From the NCBI GenBank assembly GCA_963824215.1, contig CAWGOE010000001.1, forward strand, positions 310,001 through 374,000: a stretch of DNA of 64,000 nucleotides, written 5' to 3'. The position numbers were made by a program, and so were the translations under genes. The notes below the pieces were generated by a model that worked only from the letters and a program-made list of their open reading frames with translations, was not told the origin of the DNA and ran no database searches. The stretch is from VRUE01 sp963824215 (lineage in GTDB: Bacteria; Actinomycetota; Thermoleophilia; Solirubrobacterales; 70-9). This document shows, piece after piece, positions 1 through 7,719 of this stretch. How positions within the stretch are numbered: position 1 is the first letter of the stretch; each line of letters begins with the position of its first letter.

Positions 1-211
1 GGTCAGCTGCCTCAGCCCAGTGCGCACGCAGGCCGACCGCGGTGTAGGAGCGCTTGGGCTGTCCCTGCACAAGCCCCGCGTAGAGGACCGGGCCCTCGCG
101 ACCGGGCCAGGCGGCCTCGGCGGGCGCGGCCCCGCCACCAAGCACGATCAGGAGCGCGGCGAGGAGCGCGATTGGCGTCAGGCGGACGGGGCGCAGTGTC
201 CGGGTTCTCAT
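1..211 (-). CDS. Secreted protein, N-terminal part only (runs off the window)
   Basis: An ATG at 211 on the minus strand opens a frame with no stop before base 1, so only about 70 residues are visible. The first 33 or so form a signal peptide: basic residues (MRTRTLRPVR), a hydrophobic run (ALLAALLIVL), and an APAEA cleavage site. The mature start AWPGREGPVLYAGL resembles the opening of TolB/WD40-like propeller proteins exported by related actinobacteria. That family call is an inference from about 35 mature residues; the signal peptide itself is clear. Confidence 0.55.
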   Translation of the reverse strand, partial: MRTRTLRPVRLTPIALLAALLIVLGGGAAPAEAAWPGREGPVLYAGLVQGQPKRSYTAVGLRAHWAEAAD

Positions 212-263
212 AGAGCAAGGGTGACAGCGGAGGGTGGCCCGGATCGGGACAACCTTTGCCGTA

Positions 264-680
264 TCAGCCGAGTACTCGCGCGCCCCGCTCGATCGCCTCG
301 GCGTAGGTGCCGTGGCGGGTGCTCGACGGGCGGCGAATGGCAACTCCGTAGGCCTGCCGCATCGCCGTCGCCAGGGCTTGCTTGAAGGTCCGGCCGTGCC
401 AGGCATGAGGCTCCGCGGCACGACCGACGTGCAGGTGGACCAGCTCATGGAGAAGCGTCTCCTGGATGTCGCCGCGGCGGACCCCGGGATAGGCGGTGAC
501 CTGAAGACGGAACTCGCTGGGGACGGCAAAGCCGAGGCGATTCGGGCGCTTGCTGGCCCGCCGCACCTTGAGCTCAGGCCTCCGTTCCGCCAGCGGACCG
601 TCGGCGAAGACCGGCAGCACCCGCAGCCGTTCCAGCTCCTCGTCCAGGGCCACGCCCGCAACCAGGTAGTAAGCAGCCAT
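264..680 (-). CDS. SprT-like zinc metallopeptidase
   Basis: A 138-residue protein with the zinc motif HELVHLHVG near residue 79, in which the two histidines and the glutamate are the expected metal and catalytic residues. It is followed by HAWHGRTFKQAL, the usual SprT-family continuation with a third histidine ligand. No signal peptide is seen, so it should be cytoplasmic. SprT-like proteins include DNA-protein crosslink proteases, but short bacterial members are mostly uncharacterised, so the substrate is unknown. The 69 bases between it and the upstream vapC show nothing notable. It is probably transcribed on from the vapBC pair. Confidence 0.7.
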   Translation of the reverse strand: MAAYYLVAGVALDEELERLRVLPVFADGPLAERRPELKVRRASKRPNRLGFAVPSEFRLQVTAYPGVRRGDIQETLLHELVHLHVGRAAEPHAWHGRTFKQALATAMRQAYGVAIRRPSSTRHGTYAEAIERGARVLG

Positions 681-749
681 CGAGAGCGGGAGTCTCCTGC
701 GAGGCGCGGATGGCTGACGGGCTCGCCGTTGGAGTTCGGGGTCCCGGTC

Positions 750-1193
750 TCAGACGGAAGCGGGCTTCGCGATCCAGTGTGCATCGACCCCGAGGTGGTC
801 CCCGAGGCGCTCGAGGTGCTGGTCGAAGTGCAGGATGCCGACCCCCGCACCCTGCGCAGCGACGGCTACCGCAAGATCGGCCAGGGGAAAGCGGTGGGCG
901 CCGTGCGAGCCGGCGTCAGCAAGCTCGCGCATCGTCGCCAGCGCCCCGCGCTGCACGCTGCGATCCGCGGGGATCTCGCGCAGACTCTCCAGCGTGCGCT
1001 CGACGGCGGCAATTCCTTCGGGCCCCCGGGCGTCAACCATCAGCTCGTAGCGCACCGGCCAGCACCAGCAGACGTCGCCGCGCTCGACGGCGCTCAGCAG
1101 CAATCCCCGCGCATTCGGATCCCGCCGAGCCTGCATCCAGGCGGAGGTGTCAGCAAGTACCGGGCCGGTCCCGTCCCAGAGCCGGACGGGCAT
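750..1193 (-). CDS. vapC: VapC-family toxin (PIN-domain ribonuclease)
   Basis: A 147-residue PIN domain. The conserved acidic residues that bind the metal are visible: D15 in LADTSAW, E50 in RYELMVD, D106 in FPLADLAVA and D124 in HFDQHLE. Family members cleave RNA, often tRNA, when the antitoxin is lost. The ATG shares its first base with the TGA stop of the upstream antitoxin (TGATG), the standard arrangement for coupled antitoxin-toxin synthesis. The target RNA cannot be predicted. Confidence 0.85.
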   Translation of the reverse strand: MPVRLWDGTGPVLADTSAWMQARRDPNARGLLLSAVERGDVCWCWPVRYELMVDARGPEGIAAVERTLESLREIPADRSVQRGALATMRELADAGSHGAHRFPLADLAVAVAAQGAGVGILHFDQHLERLGDHLGVDAHWIAKPASV

Positions 1194-1456
1194 CAGCCCG
1201 TGGGTGGGGCGTTCAATCGATCGACAGCGGCGAGGTCGAGGTCGAGCTGCGCGGCGTCCATCGCCTCGAACAGCGCCTCAGTGGCGACGCGGCGGTTGCG
1301 CCCAGCCTCCAGCTCAGCCTCTGCCCCCTCAACCGCAAGGCGGCGCAACAGCGTCGCGTCGGCCTCGCGGGTGCCGGTGGCGGCACGCACACGCGCCAGC
1401 GCCTCGCCCAGCTCTGGGTCGGCGGTAACGGCGATTCGGGGGTGCTTGGAGGGCAT
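1193..1456 (-). CDS. vapB: VapB-like antitoxin
   Basis: An 87-residue protein starting MPSKHPRIAVTADPEL, with a ribbon-helix-helix-like N-terminus followed by a long charged helix (ELEAGRNRRVATEALFEAMD) that would cover the toxin. The open frame extends far upstream, but that part is antisense to uppP. The ATG at 1456 is preferred because a -10-like TACACT lies about 10 nt upstream and the length suits the family. The stop overlaps the start of vapC. It probably neutralises VapC and autoregulates the pair. Confidence 0.75.
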   Translation of the reverse strand: MPSKHPRIAVTADPELGEALARVRAATGTREADATLLRRLAVEGAEAELEAGRNRRVATEALFEAMDAAQLDLDLAAVDRLNAPPTG

Positions 1457-1478
1457 TAGGATCACAGTGTAGCTCTTC

Positions 1479-1489
1479 GGAGTTACTCC
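1479..1489 (-). promoter_or_regulatory. Candidate VapBC operator palindrome
   Basis: The 11-bp palindrome GGAGTAACTCC (minus strand) lies 23 bases upstream of the antitoxin start, just before the -10-like TACACT at about 1467-1472. This is where an autoregulating antitoxin would bind. The palindrome is seen directly; the role is inferred. Confidence 0.4.
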
Positions 1490-1573
1490 ATGACATTCGG
1501 CCTGCCGCCCGCGGGGCATGACATCCTGACCGCGAATTTGGGCCCCTCTCGCGAACAGTGCCGGAACAGCTAG

Positions 1574-2410
1574 ATGGCTTGGTGGGAAGCGATCCTGCTC
1601 GGCGCGGTCGAGGGGTTCACCGAGTTCCTGCCGATCTCCAGCACGGGGCACCTGACGATCCTCGAGCGGGTACTCGGCTACTCGACCACCGACCCCGACA
1701 TCACCGCCTTCACGGCGATCATCCAGGTCGGCGCCGTTGCCGCCACGTTGCTCTTCCTGCGCCGTGACATCGCCAGGCTGACCGTCGCCTGGGTGCGCGG
1801 GCTGAGGAGCCCCGACCAGCGCGGGACCCGCGACTACCGCTTCGGCTGGGCGGTGATCCTCGGCTCGCTGCCGATCGTGATCGTCGGCCTCGCCTTCAAG
1901 GACGAGATCGAGACGACGCTGCGCAGCCTCTGGTTCGTCGGCTCGGCGCTGATCCTCTGGAGCGGCGTGATGTGGTTCGCCGACAGCCGCGCGACGCAGG
2001 AGCGCCACGAGGCCGACGTCACCTGGCGCGACACGCTGATCATCGGCATCGTCCAGTGCCTGGCGCTGATCCCCGGCGTCTCGCGCTCGGGGGCGACGAT
2101 GTCCGCCGGTCTGCTGCGCGGGATCGACCGCGTCGCCGTCACCCGGCTTTCCTTCTTCCTCTCGATCCCGGCACTGACTGGGGCGGGGATCCTGCAGACG
2201 GTCACCGAGTTCGACAACATCTCCAGCGGCGTCGGCTGGGGCCCGACGATCGTCGCCACCCTGGTCAGCTTCGTCGTCGCCTTCTTCGCCGTCAGCTGGC
2301 TGCTGCGCTACATCGCCCGCCACACCTACTCGATCTTCATCATCTACCGGGTCGGGCTCGGCGTGCTGGTCCTGGCGCTGGTCGGAAGCGGCGCGCTGGC
2401 GCCGACCTAG
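1574..2410 (+). CDS. uppP: Undecaprenyl-diphosphatase
   Basis: A 278-residue membrane protein that dephosphorylates undecaprenyl pyrophosphate so that the lipid carrier can be reused for peptidoglycan and other glycans. Both signature regions are present: EFLPISSTGHL near residue 17 and PGVSRSGAT near residue 175, which together form the active site. About eight hydrophobic segments are spread along the chain and the length is normal. Overexpression of family members confers bacitracin resistance. It converges on the M23 endopeptidase gene with a 5-bp gap. Confidence 0.95.
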   Translation: MAWWEAILLGAVEGFTEFLPISSTGHLTILERVLGYSTTDPDITAFTAIIQVGAVAATLLFLRRDIARLTVAWVRGLRSPDQRGTRDYRFGWAVILGSLPIVIVGLAFKDEIETTLRSLWFVGSALILWSGVMWFADSRATQERHEADVTWRDTLIIGIVQCLALIPGVSRSGATMSAGLLRGIDRVAVTRLSFFLSIPALTGAGILQTVTEFDNISSGVGWGPTIVATLVSFVVAFFAVSWLLRYIARHTYSIFIIYRVGLGVLVLALVGSGALAPT

Positions 2411-2415
2411 GCCCG

Positions 2416-3435
2416 CTAGCAGAGGCGCTCGCGGGCGATCCAGTCCGAGCCGCGCGGCGGCTTGCGCATCTCGCGCCGCGGCCCGGCGCACTCACGAATG
2501 CGCCGGGGGCCACCGGAGCGGAGCAACGGGGTGGCCATACTCGACAGCAGCATCGGGATCGGGTCCACCGGCGTGTCGTAGCGCCGCACCTCGAAGTGCA
2601 GGTGCGGCCCGGTCGAGTAGCCGGTCGAACCGACGTAGCCGATCCGCGTGCCGCCGACGACCTGCTCGCCGACCCAGCTCGTGATCTCGGAGAGATGGGC
2701 GTACCAGGTGGTGTAGCCGAGCCGGTGCTGGATCACGACCAGGTTGCCGTAGCCGCCGTAGTTGTAGGCGGCGTAGATCGTCGTGCCGCGACCCGCGGCA
2801 CCGACCCGCGTGCCGTAGGGAACCGGGAAGTCGAGGCCATCGTGGGTGCGGCCGCCGCCCCGCGCCGCGCCGAATCCGTCCCCGATCGGGCCGGGGACGG
2901 GCCGGAAGAAACTCACCGGGCCACTCGGGTAGCTGACGGGCTGGCTGGTGGCTTCGCTGCCCGAGCGCAGTGAGCGAATCGTCGCCGGCCCGGCGAGCCC
3001 GTCGACGCCGATACCCGCGGCGCTCTGCGCGCGCCGCACCGCTCCCCTGGTCAGCGGCCCGAAAAGGCCATCGGCCCTGCCCGGCCCGTGGCCGGCGCGC
3101 TGGAGCAGGAACTGCAGCGCCGCGACGTCCCAGCCCCGGTTGCCGAACCGCATTACCCGGCTGCCGAGCGGATGCCTCCCCCGCCAGCCCAGCGCCCGCC
3201 GCGTCCGCCGGCCTGCAATGCCGTCGGCCGCTAGGCCCCGACGGTGCTGGAAGGCGGTCACTCCGCGCCGGGTAAGCGGGCCCTTGATCCCGTCGACGAA
3301 GCCGCGGTAAAGATGCAACGACTTCAGCGCCGCCTGCAGGGCAGCCACGTTTGCGGGTGAGGCATCGGCGCGCGCGGGTACTGCAATCGCGATGACGATC
3401 AGCGCCGATGCGCCGATTCTCAGAACCGGACGCAT
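2416..3435 (-). CDS. Secreted M23 endopeptidase with two peptidoglycan-binding domains
   Basis: A 339-residue exported murein hydrolase. After a signal peptide ending near PARADA come two PG_binding_1 repeats (LKSLHLYRGFVDGIKGPLT and LLQRAGHGPGRADGLFGPLT). The C-terminal LytM/M23 domain has the zinc motifs THDGLDFPVPYG and GPHLHFEVR. It should cleave peptide crossbridges in the wall. The start at 3435 is chosen because it directly precedes the signal peptide; upstream residues in the longer frame are antisense to the MFS gene. A basic, cysteine-containing tail (RECAGPRREMRKPPRG) follows the catalytic domain. Confidence 0.88.
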   Translation of the reverse strand: MRPVLRIGASALIVIAIAVPARADASPANVAALQAALKSLHLYRGFVDGIKGPLTRRGVTAFQHRRGLAADGIAGRRTRRALGWRGRHPLGSRVMRFGNRGWDVAALQFLLQRAGHGPGRADGLFGPLTRGAVRRAQSAAGIGVDGLAGPATIRSLRSGSEATSQPVSYPSGPVSFFRPVPGPIGDGFGAARGGGRTHDGLDFPVPYGTRVGAAGRGTTIYAAYNYGGYGNLVVIQHRLGYTTWYAHLSEITSWVGEQVVGGTRIGYVGSTGYSTGPHLHFEVRRYDTPVDPIPMLLSSMATPLLRSGGPRRIRECAGPRREMRKPPRGSDWIARERLC

Positions 3436-3489
3436 CACCCAATGGTCGGTAATGCCGCTCCGATCTACAACCCCCGCAAGGATGTATGC

Positions 3490-4755
3490 ATGCAGACGCC
3501 CCGCACGATCCAGCGCACCTACCTGACGCTGCTGCTCGGGAACACGCTGGCGGCGTCGTTCATCTGGGGCATCAACACGATCTTCCTGCTCGACGCCGGC
3601 CTCTCCAACCTGGAGGCGTTCGCGGCCAACGCCTTCTTCACCGCCGGCATGGTGCTGTTCGAGGTGCCGACCGGCATCGTCGCCGACACGATCGGGCGCC
3701 GCACCTCCTATCTGCTCGGCACGGTGACGCTGACGCTCTCGACCTTTCTCTACGTCGGTCTCTGGCAGATCGAGGCGCCGTTCTGGCAGTGGGCGGTCGC
3801 CTCGATGCTGCTCGGCCTCGGCTTCACCTTCTTCTCCGGCGCGGTCGAGGCCTGGCTGGTCGACGCGCTGACCGCGGTCGGCTTCACGGGTGAGATGGAG
3901 ACGGTGTTCGGTCGCGGCCAGATAGTCACCGGCGTCGCGATGCTGACCGGCTCGGTGGCGGGTGGCTTCATCGCCCAGCAGACCAGCCTCGGCGTGCCGT
4001 TCGTGCTCCGCGGCGTCGTCCTGATCATCATGTTCGGTCTCGCCTTCCGGCTCATGCACGACATCGGCTTCACCCCCGAGAAGGGCGGCCGGCCGTTGGC
4101 CGAGATGCGCAAGATCGCCTCCGACTCGATCGAGTACGGCTGGCGGGTGCCCGCAGTCAAGTGGCTGATGGTCGAGGTGCTGTTCACCGGCGGTGTCGGC
4201 ATCTACGCCTTCTACGCGCTGCAGCCCTACCTGCTCGAGCTGTACGGCGATCCGCAGGCCTACCAAATCGCCGGCCTGGTGGCAGCGATCGTCGCGGGGG
4301 CGCAGATCGCAGGCGGGATCGCCGCTCCCCGCATCCGCCGCCTCTTCCGCCGCCGCACCTCGGCGCTGATCGCCACGGCCGGCCTCAGCGTCCTCACGCT
4401 CGGACTTATCGGCCTGGTCGAGAGCTTCTGGGCGGTGATCTGCTTGATCGTGGTCTGGGGGCTGCTCTTCGCCGCCACCCTGCCGATCCGCCAGACCTAC
4501 CTCAACGGCCTGATCCCCTCGCGCCAGCGGGCGACGATCCTCTCCTTCGACTCGATGATGTCCTCGACCGGCGGGGTCTGGACGCAGCCGCTGCTGGGCC
4601 GCGCGGCAGACGTCTGGGGCTACGCGCCCTCCTACCTGCTGGGCGCGGGGATCTCGGTCCTGGCGATTCCCTGCCTCGCCCTCTCCCGGCGGGAGGATGC
4701 GCCGGCCGACACGCTCGACATCACCGAGGCGCAGCCCGTCCCGCAGCCCGGCTGA
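3490..4755 (+). CDS. MFS transporter
   Basis: A 421-residue protein with about twelve hydrophobic segments and the MFS loop motif GIVADTIGRR after the second segment. The substrate is unknown; the overall pattern resembles proton-driven drug or metabolite exporters. An in-frame ATG exists at 3442, but the ATG at 3490 has a proper ribosome site (AAGGA, eight bases upstream) and leaves a sensible N-terminus (MQTPRTIQRTYLTLL). Its stop at 4753-4755 lies inside the start of the decayed ZIP gene that follows. Confidence 0.85.
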   Translation: MQTPRTIQRTYLTLLLGNTLAASFIWGINTIFLLDAGLSNLEAFAANAFFTAGMVLFEVPTGIVADTIGRRTSYLLGTVTLTLSTFLYVGLWQIEAPFWQWAVASMLLGLGFTFFSGAVEAWLVDALTAVGFTGEMETVFGRGQIVTGVAMLTGSVAGGFIAQQTSLGVPFVLRGVVLIIMFGLAFRLMHDIGFTPEKGGRPLAEMRKIASDSIEYGWRVPAVKWLMVEVLFTGGVGIYAFYALQPYLLELYGDPQAYQIAGLVAAIVAGAQIAGGIAAPRIRRLFRRRTSALIATAGLSVLTLGLIGLVESFWAVICLIVVWGLLFAATLPIRQTYLNGLIPSRQRATILSFDSMMSSTGGVWTQPLLGRAADVWGYAPSYLLGAGISVLAIPCLALSRREDAPADTLDITEAQPVPQPG

Positions 4756-5334
4756 GCTCGCGGCGGAGGGGCTCGCGGTCGGCAGTCTCGGGGCAACTGC
4801 GGGCGGGCTTGCGGGCGAGCGCTCACCTACTTCACGCTCGACGGCCTGATCGCCAGGCGCTACTCGGCGGGGCGGGGTCGGTCCGGGCGGGCCAGCGGAT
4901 CGGATCCGGGCATCGCCCTCGCCCTCGGCGCCTTCCTCGACGGCATACCCGAGCAGCTCGTCCTCGGGATCGGGCTCGCCGGCGGCGAGGGGATCGGCAT
5001 CGGCCTGCTCGTAGCGATCTTCGTCTCCAACCTGCCCGAGGCGATCGGCTCGGCGAGCGAGATGCGGAAGGCCGAGGTCAGCCGGCGTAGGGTCCTGCTG
5101 CTCTGGAGCGCCGTCGCGGCGATCTGCGTCCTCGCCAGCGCCGTCGGGTTCGCGATCGCAGACGCAACCTCGGGCGAGCTCCGCGCCGGGATCGACGGCT
5201 TTGCCGCCGGCGCCCTCCTGGTCATGCTGATCGACTCGATGATCCCCGAGGCGACGCGCAGCTCCGGCCGGGTCGCCGGGCTGGTCACGACCCTGGGCTT
5301 CGCCGTCGCGACCGCGCTTTCGAGCATCTCCTAG
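4751..5334 (+). pseudogene. ZIP-family metal transporter remnant (5' truncated, frameshifted)
   Basis: The last 170 or so residues of a ZIP-like transporter are recognisable, with FLDGIPEQLVLGIGLAGG and FVSNLPEAIGSASEMR matching the metal-binding helices. The first about 80 residues are absent: upstream sequence in any frame is the MFS gene. An earlier ZIP segment (EGLAVGSLGATAGGLAG, 4766-4816) is in frame 2 while the rest (ALTYFTLDGLIARR onward, from 4819) is in frame 1, so a one-base deletion or two-base insertion occurred near 4817. An ATG at 5062 could only give a 90-residue fragment. The product is almost certainly non-functional. Confidence 0.8.
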
Positions 5335-5335
5335 C
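5330..5335. repeat. Left target-site duplication (CCTAGC) of the IS481-family element
   Basis: CCTAGC occurs immediately before the left inverted repeat and again at 6376-6381 immediately after the right one. The six-base length and central CTAG match the NCTAGN target known for IS481. Confidence 0.9.
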
Positions 5336-6375
5336 TGTAGCTACTCAGAACGTTGTTCCAACTCGGCGAGCCGAGCCGCGGGCGTCTTGTGGCCGAGGGA
5401 GCCATGTCCTCGGGTGAAGTTGTAGTGGGTGAGCCAACCAGGAAGGGCTGCGGTCCTCTCGGCTGAGTTCGCGTAGATGGCTCCATAGGCCCACCGGTTC
5501 TGAAGCGTCTGGATGAATCGCTCGGCCTTGCCGTTTGTCCGCGGCCGATATGGCTGGGTGAAGAGGTGCTTGAGCCCGAGCTTCCCGACAGGCGCTCGCA
5601 TGCGCATGGGAGCGGTAGCAGGAGCCGTTGTCGCTCATCACCCTCTCGACGACGATGCCCATCGAGGCGAACCACTGGACGGCCCGTCGCAGGAAGCCGA
5701 TGGCGGTGACGGCGCGCTCGTCTGCAAGCACCTCGACGTAGGCGAGCCGGGTGGCGTCGTCCACGCAGACGTGGACGAACTCCCAACCGGCGACGCCGTA
5801 GCCGCGGGCATCGGTGAAGCGGTCGCGGCGGTTGCCGGTAACGCGATGGCCAGGTCGCAGGATGCGCCCCAGCTTCTTGATGTCGACGTGGATCAGCTCG
5901 CCTGGGCGCTTGCGCTCGTAGCGGTTGGGCGGCTCGGGTGGAGTCAGGCGACTCCGCTTGCCCAACCCGATTCGCTTCAGCCACCTGGAGACGGTTGAGA
6001 GCGCCATCCCGAGCACCTCGGCGATCTCGGCGGCGGTCATCCGCAGCCTTCGCAACGCCTCGATCGCCTTGACCCGTTCTGGTGGCAGCTGCGTCGGGTG
6101 CGCCTTCGGCGCAGAGCTGCGGTCGAGCAGGCCATCCTCCCCTTCAGCGCGCCAACGGGCGCGCCACTTGGCGGCGGTTCGCTCGCTGACGCCGGCGGCC
6201 TCGGCCGCCAACGTCAGCGACCAGCCTCCTTCAAGGCGATCTACGAGCAGGCGCCTGCTTTTCGGGCAGGTGCGGGCGTTAGCGTGGAGCTTCATCCGGT
6301 GTCCTCCTTGATCTGGGTGGTCAGCACCCCCAGCCTTCAAGGAGGCCCGGATGAACAACGTGGTGAGGAACTACA
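5336..6375. mobile_element. IS481-family insertion sequence, 1040 bp
   Basis: Terminal inverted repeats lie at 5336-5358 and 6353-6375 and match at 19 of 23 positions (TGTAG at the tips, ACGTTGTTC inside). The element is flanked by the 6-bp direct repeat CCTAGC. It carries one DDE transposase gene on the minus strand with a broken frame. Insertion separated two convergent genes at their shared CTAG, and because the target was duplicated each gene kept its own TAG stop. The intact duplication suggests a fairly recent insertion. Confidence 0.92.
5341..6295 (-). pseudogene. IS481-family transposase, frameshifted
   Basis: The N-terminal part has a helix-turn-helix (LTLAAEAAGVSERTAAKWRA), a second HTH (TAAEIAEVLGMALSTVSRWL) and DDE-domain residues (HVDIKKLGRI, MSDNGSCYRS). 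The frame then breaks at about 5605-5610. The remainder, with PYRPRTNGKAERFIQTL carrying the catalytic glutamate, continues in another frame to a TAG at 5341. A +1 shift is needed; no slippery heptamer is seen, so this looks like a mutation rather than programmed frameshifting. The ATG at 6295 is preferred because AAGGAGG lies nine bases upstream. Confidence 0.85.
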
Positions 6376-6376
6376 C

Positions 6377-6919
6377 CTAGCTCAGACCCTGCAGACCGCC
6401 CCGCGCTCGCGCCAGCTGGTCGGAAGCGCGTTCCCATTCGCGCTGCAACTTCGCTTCGATCGAGTCGGGATCGCAGGCGGTATCGGCAAGACAGTCGCCC
6501 CACTCGTTGGCAGCGTCTATGTAGACGTTGAGAGCCCCCTCGGCAGGTGCGGCGACGTGGCTCAAGCAGACGATCCCGAGGCGGTCGGCGACGACACTTG
6601 CATAGCTGCCCCGCACCCGGTTGACGCTGCTTAGGTACTGCTCGTAGTCGAGTCCGACCGCGAGCGTGTTGCCCAGCGATTCGATCGAGTCGAGGAGGTC
6701 ACCCAACTCCGCTCCGCAGTGCTTGGCCGCCGCCGAGCGCACGGGCTTCGGCGCACTTGCTTCACCCACCGCCGCGCTTGGCGTTGCCGCGGGCTTCCCC
6801 GCCGCTGCGGTATTCCCCTGGCCGTTACCGGCGGTCGCCGTTCCCTCCTCACCACAGCCGGGCAGGATCACCGTCAAGCTCAACAGCGCGGCGATTACCG
6901 CGATTGGGCCGGAGCGCAT
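6377..6919 (-). CDS. Putative lipoprotein of unknown function
   Basis: A 180-residue protein with a lipoprotein signal (MRSGPIAVIAALLSLTVILPGC), so it should be anchored to the outer face of the membrane. A low-complexity Ala/Gly/Thr linker follows, then a helical domain with several cysteines (AKHCGAELGDLLDSIESLG, LGIVCLSHVA, GDCLADTACD) that could form disulfides. The ATG at 6919 is preferred over 6940 because 6940 would leave two bases to the divergent gene and lacks a basic n-region. I do not recognise the domain. The stop codon sits in the right copy of the IS target duplication. Confidence 0.7.
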   Translation of the reverse strand: MRSGPIAVIAALLSLTVILPGCGEEGTATAGNGQGNTAAAGKPAATPSAAVGEASAPKPVRSAAAKHCGAELGDLLDSIESLGNTLAVGLDYEQYLSSVNRVRGSYASVVADRLGIVCLSHVAAPAEGALNVYIDAANEWGDCLADTACDPDSIEAKLQREWERASDQLARARGGLQGLS

Positions 6920-6942
6920 CGGCGTAGTGTAAGAATCCACCG

Positions 6943-7719
6943 ATGTTGGGGGTGCGCAAGCTTGCGGTGGTCGCTGCGCAGGTTGCCCTGCTCGTCCTCG
7001 CTCTGACGGCGCCTACCGTGAAAGCAAGCGGGACCGGCGGCGTGCTGGTCGTGGGTGACAGCCTCGAGGTGCTGACCATCCCCTACCTGAAGCGATACCT
7101 GCCCGGCGTGCCGCTCACCACCAACGCCGTCGGCGGCTACAACAGCTACCAGATCTTCGACCTCTTCGAGCAGAGCTACGACCCCTCGCACTCGGTGATC
7201 GTCTTCGACGCGGGTACCAACGACAACCCAGCCTATCCGCAGATCCTGGCCGAAAACCTGACCGCAGTCGCCGCCCGGATCGGCGACCGCTGCATGGTCG
7301 TACCGACCATCCACGGCCTTACCGTTAATGGCATCGGCAACGAGGGCAAGAACAGTGTAGTCCGCTCATTCGCCGCCTCGCGCCTGGGAACGCAGGCGCC
7401 CGACTGGGCCGGCGCCGTCGCCGCCCGTCCCGAGCTGATGCAGGCCGACGATCTGCACCCGGTTCCCGCCGGCGCTGACTACCGGGCGCAATTGATCGCC
7501 CAGGGCGTAAAGGGCTGCCTTGCCTTCAGCCACGCGCCAACGATGGAACCACTGATCGAGTCTGGCCCCGAGCTCGCCCCAGTCGACAAGTTCGCCCGGC
7601 GGCAGGCGCTTCTCGCCCGCACGATCGCCACCTCGCTGGGCGAGGCGGTCGCGATGCAGATCGCCGGCCGGCAACCACTTTTAGTGACCGCACTCGGAAT
7701 GATCTCTCCCGATGCCTGA
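6943..7719 (+). CDS. Secreted SGNH/GDSL-family hydrolase
   Basis: A 258-residue protein with a signal peptide (LAVVAAQVALLVLALTAP) and the SGNH blocks in order: VVGDSLEV with the nucleophile serine, a glycine at AVGGYNS, DAGTNDNP with the asparagine, and DDLHPVPAG with the catalytic Asp and His. It should hydrolyse an ester outside the membrane. It overlaps the next gene by 8 bases (ATGCCTGA), so it is cotranslated with an OafA acyltransferase. Removing or moving acyl groups on a surface polysaccharide is a reasonable guess. The C-terminal 60 residues extend beyond the usual fold. Confidence 0.8.
   Translation: MLGVRKLAVVAAQVALLVLALTAPTVKASGTGGVLVVGDSLEVLTIPYLKRYLPGVPLTTNAVGGYNSYQIFDLFEQSYDPSHSVIVFDAGTNDNPAYPQILAENLTAVAARIGDRCMVVPTIHGLTVNGIGNEGKNSVVRSFAASRLGTQAPDWAGAVAARPELMQADDLHPVPAGADYRAQLIAQGVKGCLAFSHAPTMEPLIESGPELAPVDKFARRQALLARTIATSLGEAVAMQIAGRQPLLVTALGMISPDA

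Noticed and set aside
1193..2491. 432-residue minus-strand frame as one protein
   Set aside because: Only the last 87 residues resemble an antitoxin; the rest is antisense to uppP.
2416..4266. 616-residue form of the M23 endopeptidase
   Set aside because: The extra N-terminus is antisense to the MFS gene, and a signal peptide begins at 3435.
5590..5620. Programmed frameshift in the IS transposase
   Set aside because: No slippery heptamer or downstream structure is visible, and IS481 members normally use a single frame.
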